The notes beneath the pieces were generated by a model that was not told the origin of the DNA, searched no databases, and was given only the letters and a program-made list of their open reading frames with translations. This document shows positions 19,565 through 33,000 of a stretch of 64,000 nt of DNA, piece after piece (position 1 is the stretch's first letter; every line of letters starts with the position of its first letter). The stretch spans positions 1,116,001-1,180,000 of the forward strand of contig OZ017752.1 in the NCBI GenBank assembly GCA_963969365.1, in the 5' to 3' direction. A program made the translations under genes and the position numbers. Source of the stretch: Asterochloris sp. CNOR1. Lineage: Eukaryota; Chlorophyta; Trebouxiophyceae; Trebouxiales; Trebouxiaceae.

Positions 19565-19918
19565 CTTTCTGGCCCCTCCGCACAGCCTGCTGTAAAGGTC
19601 AAGCTTCGTGAGCTCAGAGGAATATCGAGGGCCTATCAGATCATACTGCTGCGCCTTCTTGCTTCTCCTTGTGCAGCAAAAACGCCAAATGACTACCACA
19701 TCACCCTGGGAGTCCACGCCCAAGCTGTTGAGTACCTCCCCACCTTTGACAGTGAAGCGTTCACCAAACTTGACAGGGAATATAGGAGTGCCTGTTACCC
19801 TTTGACATCGCTGACATAACCTCCCATTCGAGTGTGTGGCTACAACAGATAAACTTAGAAGGTCACAACACTGGAGGAGGGGAGCTGTCATAATGTTGGG
19901 CACACAGAGGGGCCATGT

Positions 19919-22900
19919 CTACGGGAGACGGCCAGTGCTTGCAACTGCTTGGAGGACAGCTGGCAGCCCGTGCTCCTGAAAAGCATCCAGCCCTGCTCTG
20001 AAACCCTCTCCATACACTGGGCTGGGATCTGTGCGAATCTGATGGGCAAAGTAGCTGGCCAGGCGATCCTCCCACTGTCCCTGCAGCAGGCAGGCAATTC
20101 CTGCAAAGTTGCAGCCTGCAAATGCATTCAGATGACCAGGCCAGGGCCTCTTGCCACCAGGGCAGCTTAGCTTGCAGCACAGGTGACAGTGGGCATTCAA
20201 GCTGCTCCCTGGCTGCCTGGCCTGCATGCAGTACGTGCAGTTCGCTGCATGCATGTGCCCAAGGCCCACCCATGTTGTATAGTTGCAGACATTCATGGGC
20301 AGGTGTGAGACACTCCATCGTGCAGAGCTGAGCTGATCAGCTCTAAGTGCAATCAGAGAAGGGCACATAAGCTTGCATCATGAACATCACAGCGATATGT
20401 GTACTGGGACTGCGTGGCCAGGCCTCGGCAGAGGCTCTGGCATGCTGCTGCCATCCACAGAGTCTCACACAGCAAGCTGACCTGATGTTTGGACAAGTCC
20501 TGGGCCTCCAGCCAGAGGAGGGCCATGAGCTGGCACAGGCCCTCCTCAATGTCCAGGCTGAGGTGATTGACCCCGTTGAGGCGCAGCCACGCGTGCATGC
20601 ACTCATGCGCCAGAATGCTGCCTGTCAGCAGATAAGGCAGGCCAAACAGGACCAGGATGGCTGTGACCTGTAACAAGACAGAGCTCACTGAGGTAAGCGC
20701 CCTTCAGCGCCGACAGCAGGCAGCCAGGCAGTGGGACACGCACTGGATGTTGTTTGTACCCCCAAGTCGAGCTGGTGACTGCCTCTTCGATGCTCTGCCT
20801 GCATGGTGTTGCAGCTGCTGGCATCTAGAAGGTGCTGGATGTCAAACAAGCGACCTGTCAGACCTTGCAGCGGGGAGTGACCTGTGAGATCCCCCGCCTG
20901 CTGCTGGGTGACTCTCTGCCCTGCTGGCTGGTGTCTGAGCAGCGGCACATTTGAGGCAGCTGCTCAGCCATGTGAGGAGCTCTCACCTCACAGCGGGTGC
21001 GACCTGAGACGTCTGCTGCCTGCTGCTCAATTCCCATTCTTGTGCCGCCACGGCCACGGGACCCCCGCACCACATGCCGGATCGTGCTGCGGCAGGTGGG
21101 CGGGCAATGGTCAAGCAGGCGTGCTCTCATGCAGCAGGAATCCTGCACATGTCACTCACACCGTGCAGCAGGCAGGTAGGCAGCCCTCCAAGCAGCCGGT
21201 GTCTTGTGCAGCGGGCAGCTTGCACAAAATGCCTGCCAGCTTTTCGAACAAGGTGCAGACGAAGACGAACCTGTTTTGCAGAACTCCTCAGAGGCTCTCA
21301 TATTGCAGATCTCTTGCAGACTGTGGAGGAAACACCCCGCTGGTTTTCTGATTGCTGCCAGGATAGCTAGGCAGCCACTGACATTGGGCAGACTTGTGGC
21401 CAACAGCACACCTGTACTCCACTGTCAGGCAGAGCCCCCGTGTGTGGAACACAGGGCCCTGCTTGCCGTCGTGGGTGTGGCGCCCCTGCCTGCCCTCGGC
21501 CTCGTTCAGGGCGGAGCCTTCCACCAGCAGCAGAGGGGGCTTCTCTGGGAGGGGCATGCCCATTCGCTGGTAGAATGCGAGGATCTGCAGCAGCACAGAG
21601 TGGCACTCAGGGTGTGCAATTGTCATAGTGAAAGAGCAGTCTGCAAACGGGTCAGTGGCAAGCAGGCCTTCATCAGAAGGGCTCGACAGAGCACCAGCAG
21701 GTCAGGAGTGGGTCGCTGCCGGGCAGGAGTCCCGCAACAACAGCAGCAGGAAGAGGGTTTGCACCAGGCATGGGCAGGAGCAGCACATACCTGGTTGTAC
21801 AGCGGCTGGCAGTCCTGCGTATCTGTGACCATGCTGTTCAGACACTGCAGGCAGATGTCACGCCCATCCTGCTCCTGCACCCACTGCTCACCCTGCAGCA
21901 CAGCAGTGCCATGTTTCCTGCTGGCTGCAGGCCTGGAACCAAGCTGTCTGCAATCATGCACAGGTGGCAGGAGAGCAGGACGTAAGGCTGGCCTGTCCTG
22001 CATGCGGCTCAGGGCTCAGCAGACGGCGGTCATGCACACACGAACAAGTGTGACGCGGCAGCTGGCAGCACACAGTTGGATCTCAAGATGACTCCATGCC
22101 GCAGACTGCAGGTGCAGCAGACGTCAGGCATATTCACACAGAGGCTGGAACACTCTACACATGGCCCAGCCAGCAGGTGCAAAGGGGTCGCAACGGACAG
22201 CAGCAGCATGATTGCAGGCAATCCCACTGCCAGAGGCTATACCTGGGGGCACAGCCGGCAGCACGCGCAGCACCGGGGGGTGCCATCGCTCTGGTGCTTG
22301 CCGCAGAAGCGCAAGTTCCAAAAGGGGCTCTGCATGAAAGGGATCCTGCCGTCGGCCTGCAGGACGGGGCCACGAATCAACACTGGGGCCCAGTGCATGA
22401 TTGCCTCACCAAGCGCCATGCCGTGCAACATGAAGAAACCTCAAACCTTGGGACTCTGCCGTTCCCAGGCTGCAGCAGGGCACATGATAAGTGTGCAGCA
22501 GTGCACGCTGCAGCCCTCGTTGACTTACAACTGTTGCAGGAGATGTGGGCAGGCGCCTGCTTTCTGCCAGGTGCACGCGGCTGCTTGTCTCTGAGGAGCA
22601 GCACCTCAGGTTCGCTGCCAGGGGGCACACACTAGCAAGAGTGAGACATGCATCAGGGCCCTATTGGCCCCCAGCTGCGCTGCTGCCTCACCTCCACTGG
22701 GAAGAACTCATGGCACACGGTGCAGCGGGGGTGGTATGCCTCCTTGTGGCACTCCAAGTGCATTTGACGCCCGTCGGGGCCATGCGCAAACCGCCCAGAG
22801 TCGATTGCCCTCCCGCACCCCGTGCACTTGAAGCACTCGGCATGCCACGTCGCCCCCTGCGCCGTCAGTGTGCACAGGCGCTGCCCGTAGGCGCTGGCAA

Positions 22901-25900
22901 TGGGGCGCTGGCACCCTGGGCAGGTGGGGACACCCGGGCTGCCCAGAGCCCTGTTCAGGGCGCCCCCTGCAGCCGCGGCTGTGGCTGCCAGCAAGCCCAG
23001 CCTAGGCCCAGCTGGTGGCGGCTGCTCCTGCGGCGGCTGATGGGATTTTGAGCCGCTGGGGTCACTGCCTGGACCCCGCTGCTGCCGCAGCTGTGGACGC
23101 TGCTGGGCTCCCTCTGCATGACAGCAAGATGGTCTGGTGAATGTCGGCTGTCAAGCTTGCTTGACAGATACAACAGTCTGTGCCCGGCGGCAGGCCAGCT
23201 GAGCATCAGGACAGGCACATCACGACAGGCATTGAGCAAGACCTCAACTTCAGCCCGGAGCAAACGGCAACTACCTTACACTGTTCCTGCCCCATTGAGA
23301 ACAAACACTTGGCACCAGCATCATTGCCATGAGTGCTGGACAGCAAGGAAGCAGAACTGCTGTGACGAGCAAATCTGGTGAGCAAAACAGTGTGATACCT
23401 GTAATGGTCCCCAATCTTGGCCCAATGCAGCTAGACACCTGCAGCACATTACGGGCAACACAGTCCCGTGAAAGGACTGGTGTGTTGACCCTAAGGCTGG
23501 CAGGTGCTGCACACTGGGCACCCTGTGCCTGGCCCGACTCTCTGAGATGACGCAGGCAGTAAAAATCACTTAAGAGCAACCTAGGCCCCCACAAACGACG
23601 GCGCCTGTGCCCAGCCCCACCTGAGACGCTTGCTGGCCCCTGCACGTGCCTGGCAGCCTCGGCATCCGATTCTTCCTGCAGCGCCCTGGCAATGGCCTCA
23701 TCCATGCTCAGGCTGTGGCCAATGCTGGCAGAGCTGTGGTGGCCCTCGATGTACACCGGCCCACCTAGCTGCCCAGCTGGCTTGCCTGCACAAAACGTCA
23801 CGGGCTAAGAGCTTGCACCTGAGATGTGATGATGGGTGATGCTGGACTCTGTGTGTCCATGTCGTTGTGTGGTCATCCATCATGCCAGGGGATGTGTGGC
23901 AACAGGCGCCCTTGCCCCCAATGCAGCAGCAGCTGACACGTGCACATGCCAGGCTGATGGCGTCATTACACACCTGATTGCAGGGGAGGCTCCACTGTAT
24001 GCCCCTGCCAGGGGCTGGGCATGGGGCTCCGCTGCAGGGACGTGCCCCCTCTGCTCCTTGAGACCACGCTGCCTGCAGAGGCGCTGCTGGCAGGCTGCGA
24101 GGCAGCATGCAGCCCCACAACTGGGTACCTGGCAGGCGAGTCGCCGTCTGCCTGTCCAGCGCTGGCAGACTGGCCCCTGCCTGGCACATACACGTCTGGG
24201 TATTGACGCAGGTTGCCAGTCCCGCCGGGGCCTGCCGCAGCCTGCTGGCTCCCACTGCCACCACCACCCCTGCTGGCGCCCTGTTGCTGCTGCCCACCAG
24301 CAGGCGCCTGAGGCTGGGCACTGGGCGCCCCATCAGGGCCTGCCCATGGCACAGCAGCAGGGTGGCCTCCTGCATAGGCGCTGCCTGCCCCCGACTGCCC
24401 AGAATTGACCTGGGTAGGGGCACGTCCATAGACGCTGCTACCTCCTGGCTGCCCGGGATGGGCATGCGCAGCTGCGGCACTGCTCGTGGCTCTGCCATGG
24501 CTGTGACTGCCTCCCAAATGCTTGGGCCGACATTGAGCAGGGGCACTGCTGCCTGGGTGGCCTCCCCCATAGCCGCGGCTGCCTCCCAAGTGTCCAGGCT
24601 CAGCCTGGGCAGGGGTGCTGCTGCCTGGGTAACCCTGCCAGCCTCCACTGCCCTGGACTGCAGGCTGCTGGTGCTGCGCAGGAGGGTGGGTTGCTGCCGC
24701 AGTCTGGTGATAGGGTGCAGGGTACGGCTGCTGCCCCTGGTCCAGGTTCAGGTGGCTGGCCCTCTCTGCCATGAGCTGTGACTCATACAGGGCACGCGCT
24801 AGCTCCTCATCTGTATTGCACAAACCTGTGACTTGCCTGTGTAACTAGCCCACAACTATGTGCCAAGCAAGCACTTCTGAGCGGCGAATCATAGAGTTCA
24901 AGGGCCAGCTGCTTGTCTGCAGGGCACAACAGCCTGCCAGCTGAGGCCCACAAGACCACACAGGCATCAGTGCTGCCTTGGCCAGGAGGTAGACAGGACA
25001 CATATCAGCTCCTCATGTACAACGCATATGTCAGTGCTAGCCCTGTCCCGCAGCCATGCAGAGGTAAGACAGCAGTCGTGCAGGAACATTTGCACTTGTG
25101 CATGCTCTGCAGGTTGAGCCGTCTCTTGCAAGGTACAGGGTGTGCCTTTGTCACGAACCTTCCGTGCTGGTGCTCTGCACAGCGGGCTGCTCCACCAGGC
25201 TGCGCCCAGAGTGGCTGCGCCCAGTGCTGGTGCTCGCAGCAGCATCGTCCGGGATGACGGGTACCTCAGGCATTGGTGTCTTGCCTTTAGCAACGCGAAC
25301 CGCCTCTGCCGCGGAAACCTGCAAAGTTGGGAACTGTTGTGGCTCTGCTTCCTGTCAAGCTCCCAAGTTGTGCCAGCCCCCACTGCAACTGCTACCCCCT
25401 ACCTCACTTGCAAAGTGCAGAGTGCAGCAGGCAGGTTGCCCTTGGGTGCCTGCAGATGGGGGCTCTTTTTGCGCTTGAGTCATGGGTCTGAGCCTGTGTC
25501 CAGCAACAGCGAAGAGGCCAACAGCACCCACAGCAGCAGAGTAAAAAGCCAACCTTGCTAGCAGCTGAGCAAGGCCCATGCCAGCAAGAAACGAGTGAAC
25601 AGCCATGCGCTGCGTTGTGAGCAGATCACAGCTTGCGAAAGACAAAGATGGCAAGAGCCCTGCATTCTCAGCACAAGCAACCTGCATTGCCATGGTGCAA
25701 TGTGCGATGCAGCAGCCTTGGGCACCTCCCCTGCTATTATTAAGCCTGCGACCATGACATGGACGCTTAGCCTCCTGGTGAATGCTCACCGACAAGCCCG
25801 GCTCAGACTGTTCGTCACAAAGTCATGGTGCAGAGGCCCCTGCTGCTGTAGCCAGTATAACGCCTGCCCCACTTTAGGGCAGTGCAGACTCAGCATCCTG

Positions 25901-26450
25901 CCCAGAAGAGGAATGATGACGGGCCTTTGCCGCAGTCCCCTCTGACCCTGGAATGTGGTGCACGCGCCCCTGCTGCTTCAGGCGGCTGTAGTCTGAGTCC
26001 CGACCTCTCATGCTGACTCACGAATGACATCCCCTCTGCCACCGCCACCTTCAGCTCTGCACCACTGCCCTCTGCCCCTGTGGCCTGTGCTGCTACTTGC
26101 CACACCAGCCCCTCACTCTTTGCATTGGCAGCCACAGCAGCTGTTGACACATGACATTGTGTTGGGTGCTCACCGCCATAGCCAGCTTCAGCTCCTCATC
26201 TTCATCCTCAGGCTCTGGCACTGAATGCACAGGCATCTGCTGTGCCAACTCCTGCTGTGACACGCCCTGCTGTGGCAGAGCCCCCACTGCGTATGCTCCA
26301 AAGGGTGAATGCTGTGTATGCTTGTGGCGCCCAAAGTCGCCGCTGTCACGCTGACTCTCATGGAGGGCAGCTTCCAGGGCGCTGGCCTCCAGTGCTGCAT
26401 GCAGTTGTGCCTCCTCCAGCTCCTGTGGACTCTGCCCTTGGTGGCTGCCG
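19919..26450 (-). CDS. DA1: DA1-like ubiquitin-activated LIM peptidase
   Basis: DA1 proteins are ubiquitin-binding zinc peptidases that limit organ and cell growth in plants by cleaving growth regulators. The order here is an N-terminal array of ubiquitin-interacting motifs ([20 protein letters not shown] near 26420-26360, [13 protein letters not shown] near 26190, [14 protein letters not shown] near 24800, [16 protein letters not shown] near 23690). Next comes a Gln/Gly/Pro-rich linker (24000-24750). A LIM domain follows ([43 protein letters not shown], about 22930-22700). The block [20 protein letters not shown] lies near 22330, then [15 protein letters not shown] and TRGLCL near 21500. The active-site exon reads [20 protein letters not shown] (HExxH, about 20640-20575), and the C terminus ends [15 protein letters not shown]. 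The stop is at 19919. The true first exon was not found and may lie between 26450 and 27050. Confidence 0.87.
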
Positions 26451-27053
26451 GCAGTGGCCTCCGGAGTGTTCAGACCTGCAGGCAGCCGCTGTCATGCCCT
26501 CATTCCCCCAATCTAGTAGCTGAGCCCTGGGGATCATGAAGAGCAATTCATGCTATCATCTTGAAGCCATTCGCCAGCGGAGTTGCTGTTGGGGACAGCA
26601 GGAGCACTTAGCAGGCTTGCCTGCCGATCCTGTCCCTGCATTGGAGCCGTTCATGCCCCTGCTCTGAGACGGCGCGCTTGCTCTGACATGTGCAGGGGGC
26701 TTGCCTCCTGTCAAGTGGTGCCAAGCCTTCTTCATGAAGGTGTGCTGGGCCCTGCATCCAGTTCAGCTCAAGCACACTCCAAATCATCTGAATGCAGGCG
26801 CAGCTTCCAGGTGCTGGCGGATTGCATTCAATAGACAGCACTCACTTCCAGCTCCCCGAATGGCCCTGCTGAATCTGGTTACCAACAGTGATCAGGTGAA
26901 GAGATCATAACAGAGCTAGATAGCAGGTCCGGACCTATGCGAAACTCTACACTAGCGTCAGCTCGAAGGGCTGTCAGATGGCGCTCGAAACCAACGCGTA
27001 CAGGTCAACATCGAAAGAGCAACATCTGACTTGACACCTGCTGGCTGCCAGGA
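26451..27053. promoter_or_regulatory. divergent 5' region between DA1-like gene and EHD gene
   Basis: The two genes face away from each other here, so the stretch should contain both promoters and possibly the missing first exon of the DA1-like gene. I see no convincing coding exon with a start codon. No named promoter element was recognised. Confidence 0.35.
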
Positions 27054-30000
27054 ATGGCTGGGGGGAGCTCATGGGCTCGGCAGAACAGTGGCTCTGGGAA
27101 CCCCTTCTTTGAGGGAGGGGCCCAGCCAGCTGCATCAGAGGACTCAGCCACCAGTGTCGTCGATCAGGAGGCCCTGTATGGGCAGTGGTTCCAGTTAGCT
27201 GACACTGGTGAGCCATCTCAGCAACACAAGGCAGGCCCCATGCATTCCAGGAGCAATCAGATGTGCTCCTGAAGGAGATGTGCATCTGTATGCGGTGGCT
27301 GCAGTTTGCTTGATAGCTTGCTGCAGACCATGACAACAAGCTGACGGGGCCAGATGCTGTCAAGTTTTTTGAGCGGAGTGGGCTGCCCCGCCAGAACCTG
27401 GCCAAGGTCTGGGCGCTGTCCGACAATGCGCGGCGAGGGTTCTTGGACTTCAAGGGGTTCAAGAAGGCAAGCTTCAGCTGAGGACGGGTGCACACTCATC
27501 ACCCGCAGCAGCAGGCGCCCATTCCTGCATTGAATCCACACAGTGGACGCTCCTGCTGGAAGGTCGCCAGGTCTGGCCTCAAAGGCAGGCTTGCAGGTTG
27601 CCATGCAGGAACAGCACACGCACTCACCAGCACCATTCATGGAGCCCCGTGTTTTGGCATAAAGTGAATGAATCACTTGGGGCCTGCAGGCTACAGAAGC
27701 TCTCCTGTGCTGGTATTGATTGCAAGGCGTCCCCTGCACTGGCAAACCCTCCAACCAGGACCTCTTTGCGCATAGCAGACCGCCATCAGCTCCAGGAAGC
27801 GTGCCTGAGGGCCTGCCCCACGCCTGCAGGCGCTGGACTTGATCTCCATTGCCCAGCAGACAGGGGACATCTCGGCCGACGCCTATCAGCAACACGCAGG
27901 CATCATCCAGCCGCCGCACATGGCGGGCTTGGAGGAGACTATTGCCCTGGCGCGCAAGCCCTCCAGGGGGGCCTCACAGGCGGCGAATCCCTTCATGAAT
28001 GGGGGCGGCTCCAGCCACTCCTCTCCTGAAGGAGGGTTCAAGGGGGCGGTGCCGCCTGGTGGGTGGCCTGGTGGGTTACACATCATCAGCAGCCACAGCT
28101 CTCTCCAATCTATCTAGCTCGGACTCACTTGCCCTCGGAAGGGTTTTGTCCCTGTTCAGACACTCATGCAGTAAGTAGCCATGTGCTCAAAGGTCCTTGC
28201 CTGCACTCAGCTGCGTCCTGCCGCTGCAGACTCAAGACTTGTACATGACCATCTGTTCCAGAGCAGTCTCCTGGTGTCAGCAGCACCCTCCACAGTGTGT
28301 CCTGCTGCTATACATCTGGCTTAGCAGTTGCCCTCCAGCAGCGCTGAATGGCACCCTCTGCCTGGCATCAGCTGCCTGGGTGTACTTGTTCACAAAGCTA
28401 ATGTCTCTTTGCACAGTGCAGGGCCTTTCCCCATGCGGCAACAGGCTGCACATGTGCTTGTCGTCTGTACCATGCTCCTGCTGCCTGTCACCCTACATCG
28501 CTGTGATGCAGACCGTTGGGAGCCATTGTTCCTTGGTCGTGCTGATGACTACCTCGGCAGTTCCTTAGGATCAGCAGCAGGCTGACACAGTGTGGTGCGC
28601 TCTGCCAACAGGCTGCAGGGGCTAGTCACTCTTTAGCAGCTGACCAGTTCTCTCTGCAAGACCTGTTGTTTGCTGTGTGGAGAACAAGTCACCTCTCACA
28701 GACTGCACCGTGCTGTGCAGAGGAAAGTCATGCCCCTGGTGGCTGAGCAGCCTGCATCTGAGAGCAACCTGCTGCTTGTCTGAACTCAGAAGAGCTGGTC
28801 GCCTGCTGCAGACCGCGGGGAGCGGTCCCCCCCCAGCAGCGCTGACAGGTACCCTCTGCAGTCGTCCTACACCTCCCCCACCAGCCGCACCAACGCCAAG
28901 GACGTGCTGAAGCGTGTCAAGAAGCCCCTGACCATGAAGCACTGCACCAGCATCATCGACGGCCTAAAAGCCATATACTTCAATAAGGTGGGTGCTGATT
29001 CAGGTGTTTGGGGAGAGGGTGGTGGGGCTTTGGGGTGCATGGGTTGCAAGCCTGCATCTAGGCAGGTGATGCAATTCTTCAAAGCACTTTGCTGTCTCCT
29101 ATTGCAGAGCACGCTTGGCATTTCCATTCTGCACTACTCTGGGCCCTTCAATGCTGCTGCTGGTGCCACTGGCTTGTGAGGGCACAGTGAGCTGCCTGCA
29201 TATATGTTTTACACGCACCACCTGTCATTTGTTTGTCCACGCTTGCTGGGTTCTCTGCAGGCCAATTATTTCCCTTGCAGGCTTGCCCTCTGAAGGAGGT
29301 CAGCAGAGCAGGGAAAGGCGCTGTCTGTTCTCAAGCCACCATCCATCTTGTTTGCTAGCTGCCAGTGCCTATTTGCGTCCACAGCTGCGCATGACAGAGC
29401 TGGCACGGCGCGAATAGTCGCTGCTGTGGCCTCTGTCCATTCCCCCTGATGCCCTGTGTCACTGCTGGCAGGGGCCGGCCACCAGCTGCAAGTAGGGAAG
29501 AGCACTGCCTGCATGCCACCTTCAAAGGGCACTTCCAATTCCTACACTCTTCTGTTGCTTGCCCTGCAGATCCGCCCACTGGAGGAGGCCTACAAGTTCG
29601 GTCATTTCTTCAGCTCACTGCTGACGGAATCTGACTTTGAGGCCAAGCCCAGCGTGCTCCTGCTGGGGCAGTACAGCACAGGGAAGACCACTTTCATTAA
29701 GCACCTGCTGGGCAGGGACTACCCTGGCATCCACATAGGGCCTGAGCCCACCACAGGTGAGCACATGGTTTCCAGTCACGGCTGGCGGCTCCTGGGCTGG
29801 GTCACAGAAGTCATCACTGAGCTGTCTTGCAGCCTCCCGAAGGGTCATGGATGTTGTGCAGCAGCCTCAGGTGCTGCAATTTGCTGATGTCTGCCCTGCA
29901 GCAGTGGCACTGCATGCATTCAAATAGCTGGTCTCATGACCCACCCACCTCACAACAGACATAGAACACGTCATAATTACTGCACTACATGCAGACTATG

Positions 30001-33000
30001 CCTTTCAGTTGCTCACTGCTGCTTGTACTCTGCTTGCGTACTGCTTTGTAATAAGATGCAGCACAAGTGAAACATCGGGCCGGTCACTGAAGTGAACCAT
30101 CGCTGCTGATGCATGACCCCCTCACTGTCCATGTACCTGCAGACCGCTTTGTGGTGGTCACACATGCGCTGGAGGAGCGCCGGACGCCAGGCAATACGCT
30201 CATTGTGCAGCCTGACAAGCCATGGCAGGTGGGCCGGCTGCCAGCAGGCAGCCATCATGATGCAGAGTCGCCTGCACCTGCACTTTAGAACCGGCCTTTT
30301 GGTGGCCTTGCGGACTGTTAGCCTAATCGAGAAGCCACCAGCTCTATGGGCCTGCAACCTTACATGCATGAGGGCTGCAGCGCCCACCACAGTTTATTGC
30401 CAATGCCATTCTGCAGCTTTGAAGCGTTTGGCTCCCAGCCTGCCATCAACAAGAAGATCACAGCTGCCATGCTCTATGCCTGCATGACAAGGAGCGCTCA
30501 GCCCCTTGCTGTCTTGCCCTGCAGGGACTTGCACAATATGGCAACGGCTTCCTTGCCAAGTTTGAGGCAGCCAGCTGTCCAAACAGACTGCTGGAGGAGA
30601 TCACTTTGGTGGACACACCTGGAGTGTTGTCAGGCAAGCCCAGTCTCCAGCCACACTGTCTGCAGTTTGCTCTGCAACCTCTGCTGCTCCTCTGGTCTTC
30701 AGCTTACCTGCTGCACTCTCTTGGCGCTTCTGCTGCACTCTGCTCCGCACTTCCGTTTGTTTCTCCTGCAGTTAGTATTTTGTGCCATCAGTCAGTAACT
30801 GCAGCAAGAGATGCTACCCACTTGTTGCATGGCTGGTGCCTCTGCTATGCTGTGCCTGCATCTCCTCAGACGTAGGATGGCCCATGCACCTGGCAGCCCA
30901 TGCAAACTCACCGTTCTGCAGGAGAAAAGCAGCGGATAGAGCGGTCCTACAACTTCATCGACGTCTGCGGCTGGTTTGCTGCAAGATGTGACCTCATCTT
31001 GCTCTTGTTCGACCCCCACAAGCTAGATATCAGCGACGAGTTCAAGCAGGTGCTAACAATGTGGCGGTCCCACATTGTGCTGCTGCAGCTGAATGTACAT
31101 TACCCTTTGGTACTATACAGCTTCGGGTCTGCCAGCTCAAGGCACAGCTCAGCTGCTTTCTGGTGCATGAAGTTGCTGCAGGCCATCGTGCCTGCCGTCA
31201 GCTGAGGGGTGTCCCACCTATGTTCTGAGACAGCCTCTCAGCGCTCCCCCTGTGATGGTGTTGCAAGTGCATGCTGCATCCCTTGGCATCGGATGCCACT
31301 GCTGCATGCTCCTGATCCCTCCTGCAGCCACAACCAACAACAAAAGCAAGACCTATGCGCATGCTTCCCTCCTGCAGCAGCATCGCTGGCGCAGTTCACT
31401 ATGTAACAATAAGTGTGCAGAATCTGGCAATGTCATCTTGCTGTGGGCGCGACCACAGCAACAGCAGCTGCAAGCCACTTGGGGCCGCTCCTGCTATGTA
31501 GAGAGCCTGGAAACATTGTCCTGTGCAGGTGATCTCGACACTGCGTGGCCACGACGACAAAGTGCGCGTCGTGCTGAACAAGGCAGACCAGGTGGACCAG
31601 CAGCAACTCATGCGCGTCTACGGCGCACTGATGTGGAGCTTGAGCAAAGTCTTCCGCTCGCCTGAGGTGAGCTGAGAGCTGCATCACGCCACTTGCCATG
31701 CTCATGTGGGTTGCCAGCAGTGTTTCCTGCTCCTCTGGGGTTTGGGCTACCCCAGCCACATGCCAACAGTCGCAGTTTGTCTAGGCCCCAGAGGTCAGCT
31801 GAGTTCTAGCGTGCAGCAGCTGCCTGCTGCTTGGGCTGCCTGACCCTGCTAAAGTGATTGAGGCCTCGGCACCCATGTGCAGCAGGTCTTCTGCGCACCT
31901 GAGGTGAGTCAATGGCTGGCCTGCATGCTGCTTGTTGTTATTGTTGCATGGCCACATGAGCTGAGGTGATTGAGCCCCAAGACAAGCAAACTGTGGTGCG
32001 GTGGTCCCAGATCCTGCTCCTGCGTTTTCGACGGGACAGCAGATGCGGTCGAAACTCCCAGCGCAGCAAGGCGCAGCTGCTGTCATGCAAGGCATCTGAC
32101 TGCTGCTCATGCAGGCACCCAGCAACAGGGCTCTTAACCTGTGCTGCAGGTGTGCAAGGTCTACATTGGAAGCTTCAACGCGTCTAATCCCATCAGGGAT
32201 GATGTTAATCCCCATGGGAAGGAGCTGTTTGAAAAGGAGCAGGCTAACCTGTTGCAGGACCTGTTTGAGATCCCTCAACGCAGCACAGACCGCAAGGTGG
32301 GGCACAAAATCCCCGACAGCAGACAGGCGGCAGGGATAGCAAACAACAGATGGCTGGAGCTGCCATGCACTGGTCTCTGTGCCTGGCCTCAGCTGACATG
32401 TGCACTGGTCCACACAGTTTAGGCACAGCTGGCGCATGCAGTCTGGCCGCGTGTTGTTCTCTGCCTGAGTATGGGGCTCAACGCAAGCCTTTCAAAAGGC
32501 CTCATCTGTGCATGCAGCACGTTATTCTTAGAGCAAGTGGGTGTGCAGGGTGCTGAGCGGATGTGCATGCCGACATGGCTGCCCTTTGTCCAGCTCAGCC
32601 CATGCCAGCTTGGCAGCTGCCAACCAGGGATGTCTCAGCATGCACATGTATGAGCGCAGCATGATAAGCACTGACAGGTGCTGCCTTTGAGTGCAGGTAA
32701 ATGAGTTTGTGAAGAGGGTGCGAGCCTGCAAAATCCACACCCTTCTGGTGGGGCACCTGCGCAAGCAGATGCCTGCGCTGATGGGCAAGCAGAAGGCGCA
32801 GGAGAAGATGCTGCGCGACCTCGGCAAGGAGTTCAGCCTCGTGCAGCGCGAGCATCACCTGCCAGCAGGTGAGGCTCTTGCAGGCCCATGTGAGGTGGCG
32901 CTGGGTGCCCATGCCTCATGGTGTTGATCTCTCCTGGCCTGTGCGTGCAGCTCATTTGTTTTGGCATGGCACCCCTGCCTGGCTTGGGCAACACCTGCCA

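Noticed and set aside
21204-22091. 295-codon plus-strand open frame
   Set aside because: It is antisense to DA1-like exons whose minus-strand frames match the family. The plus-strand translation is Cys/Gln/Arg-rich with no domain.
23698-24648. 316-codon minus-strand open frame
   Set aside because: This is the wrong frame of the DA1-like linker exon. The overlapping minus frame contains the [10 protein letters not shown] motif.
31781-32437. 218-codon minus-strand open frame
   Set aside because: It covers EHD introns and the antisense of EHD exons and shows no domain.
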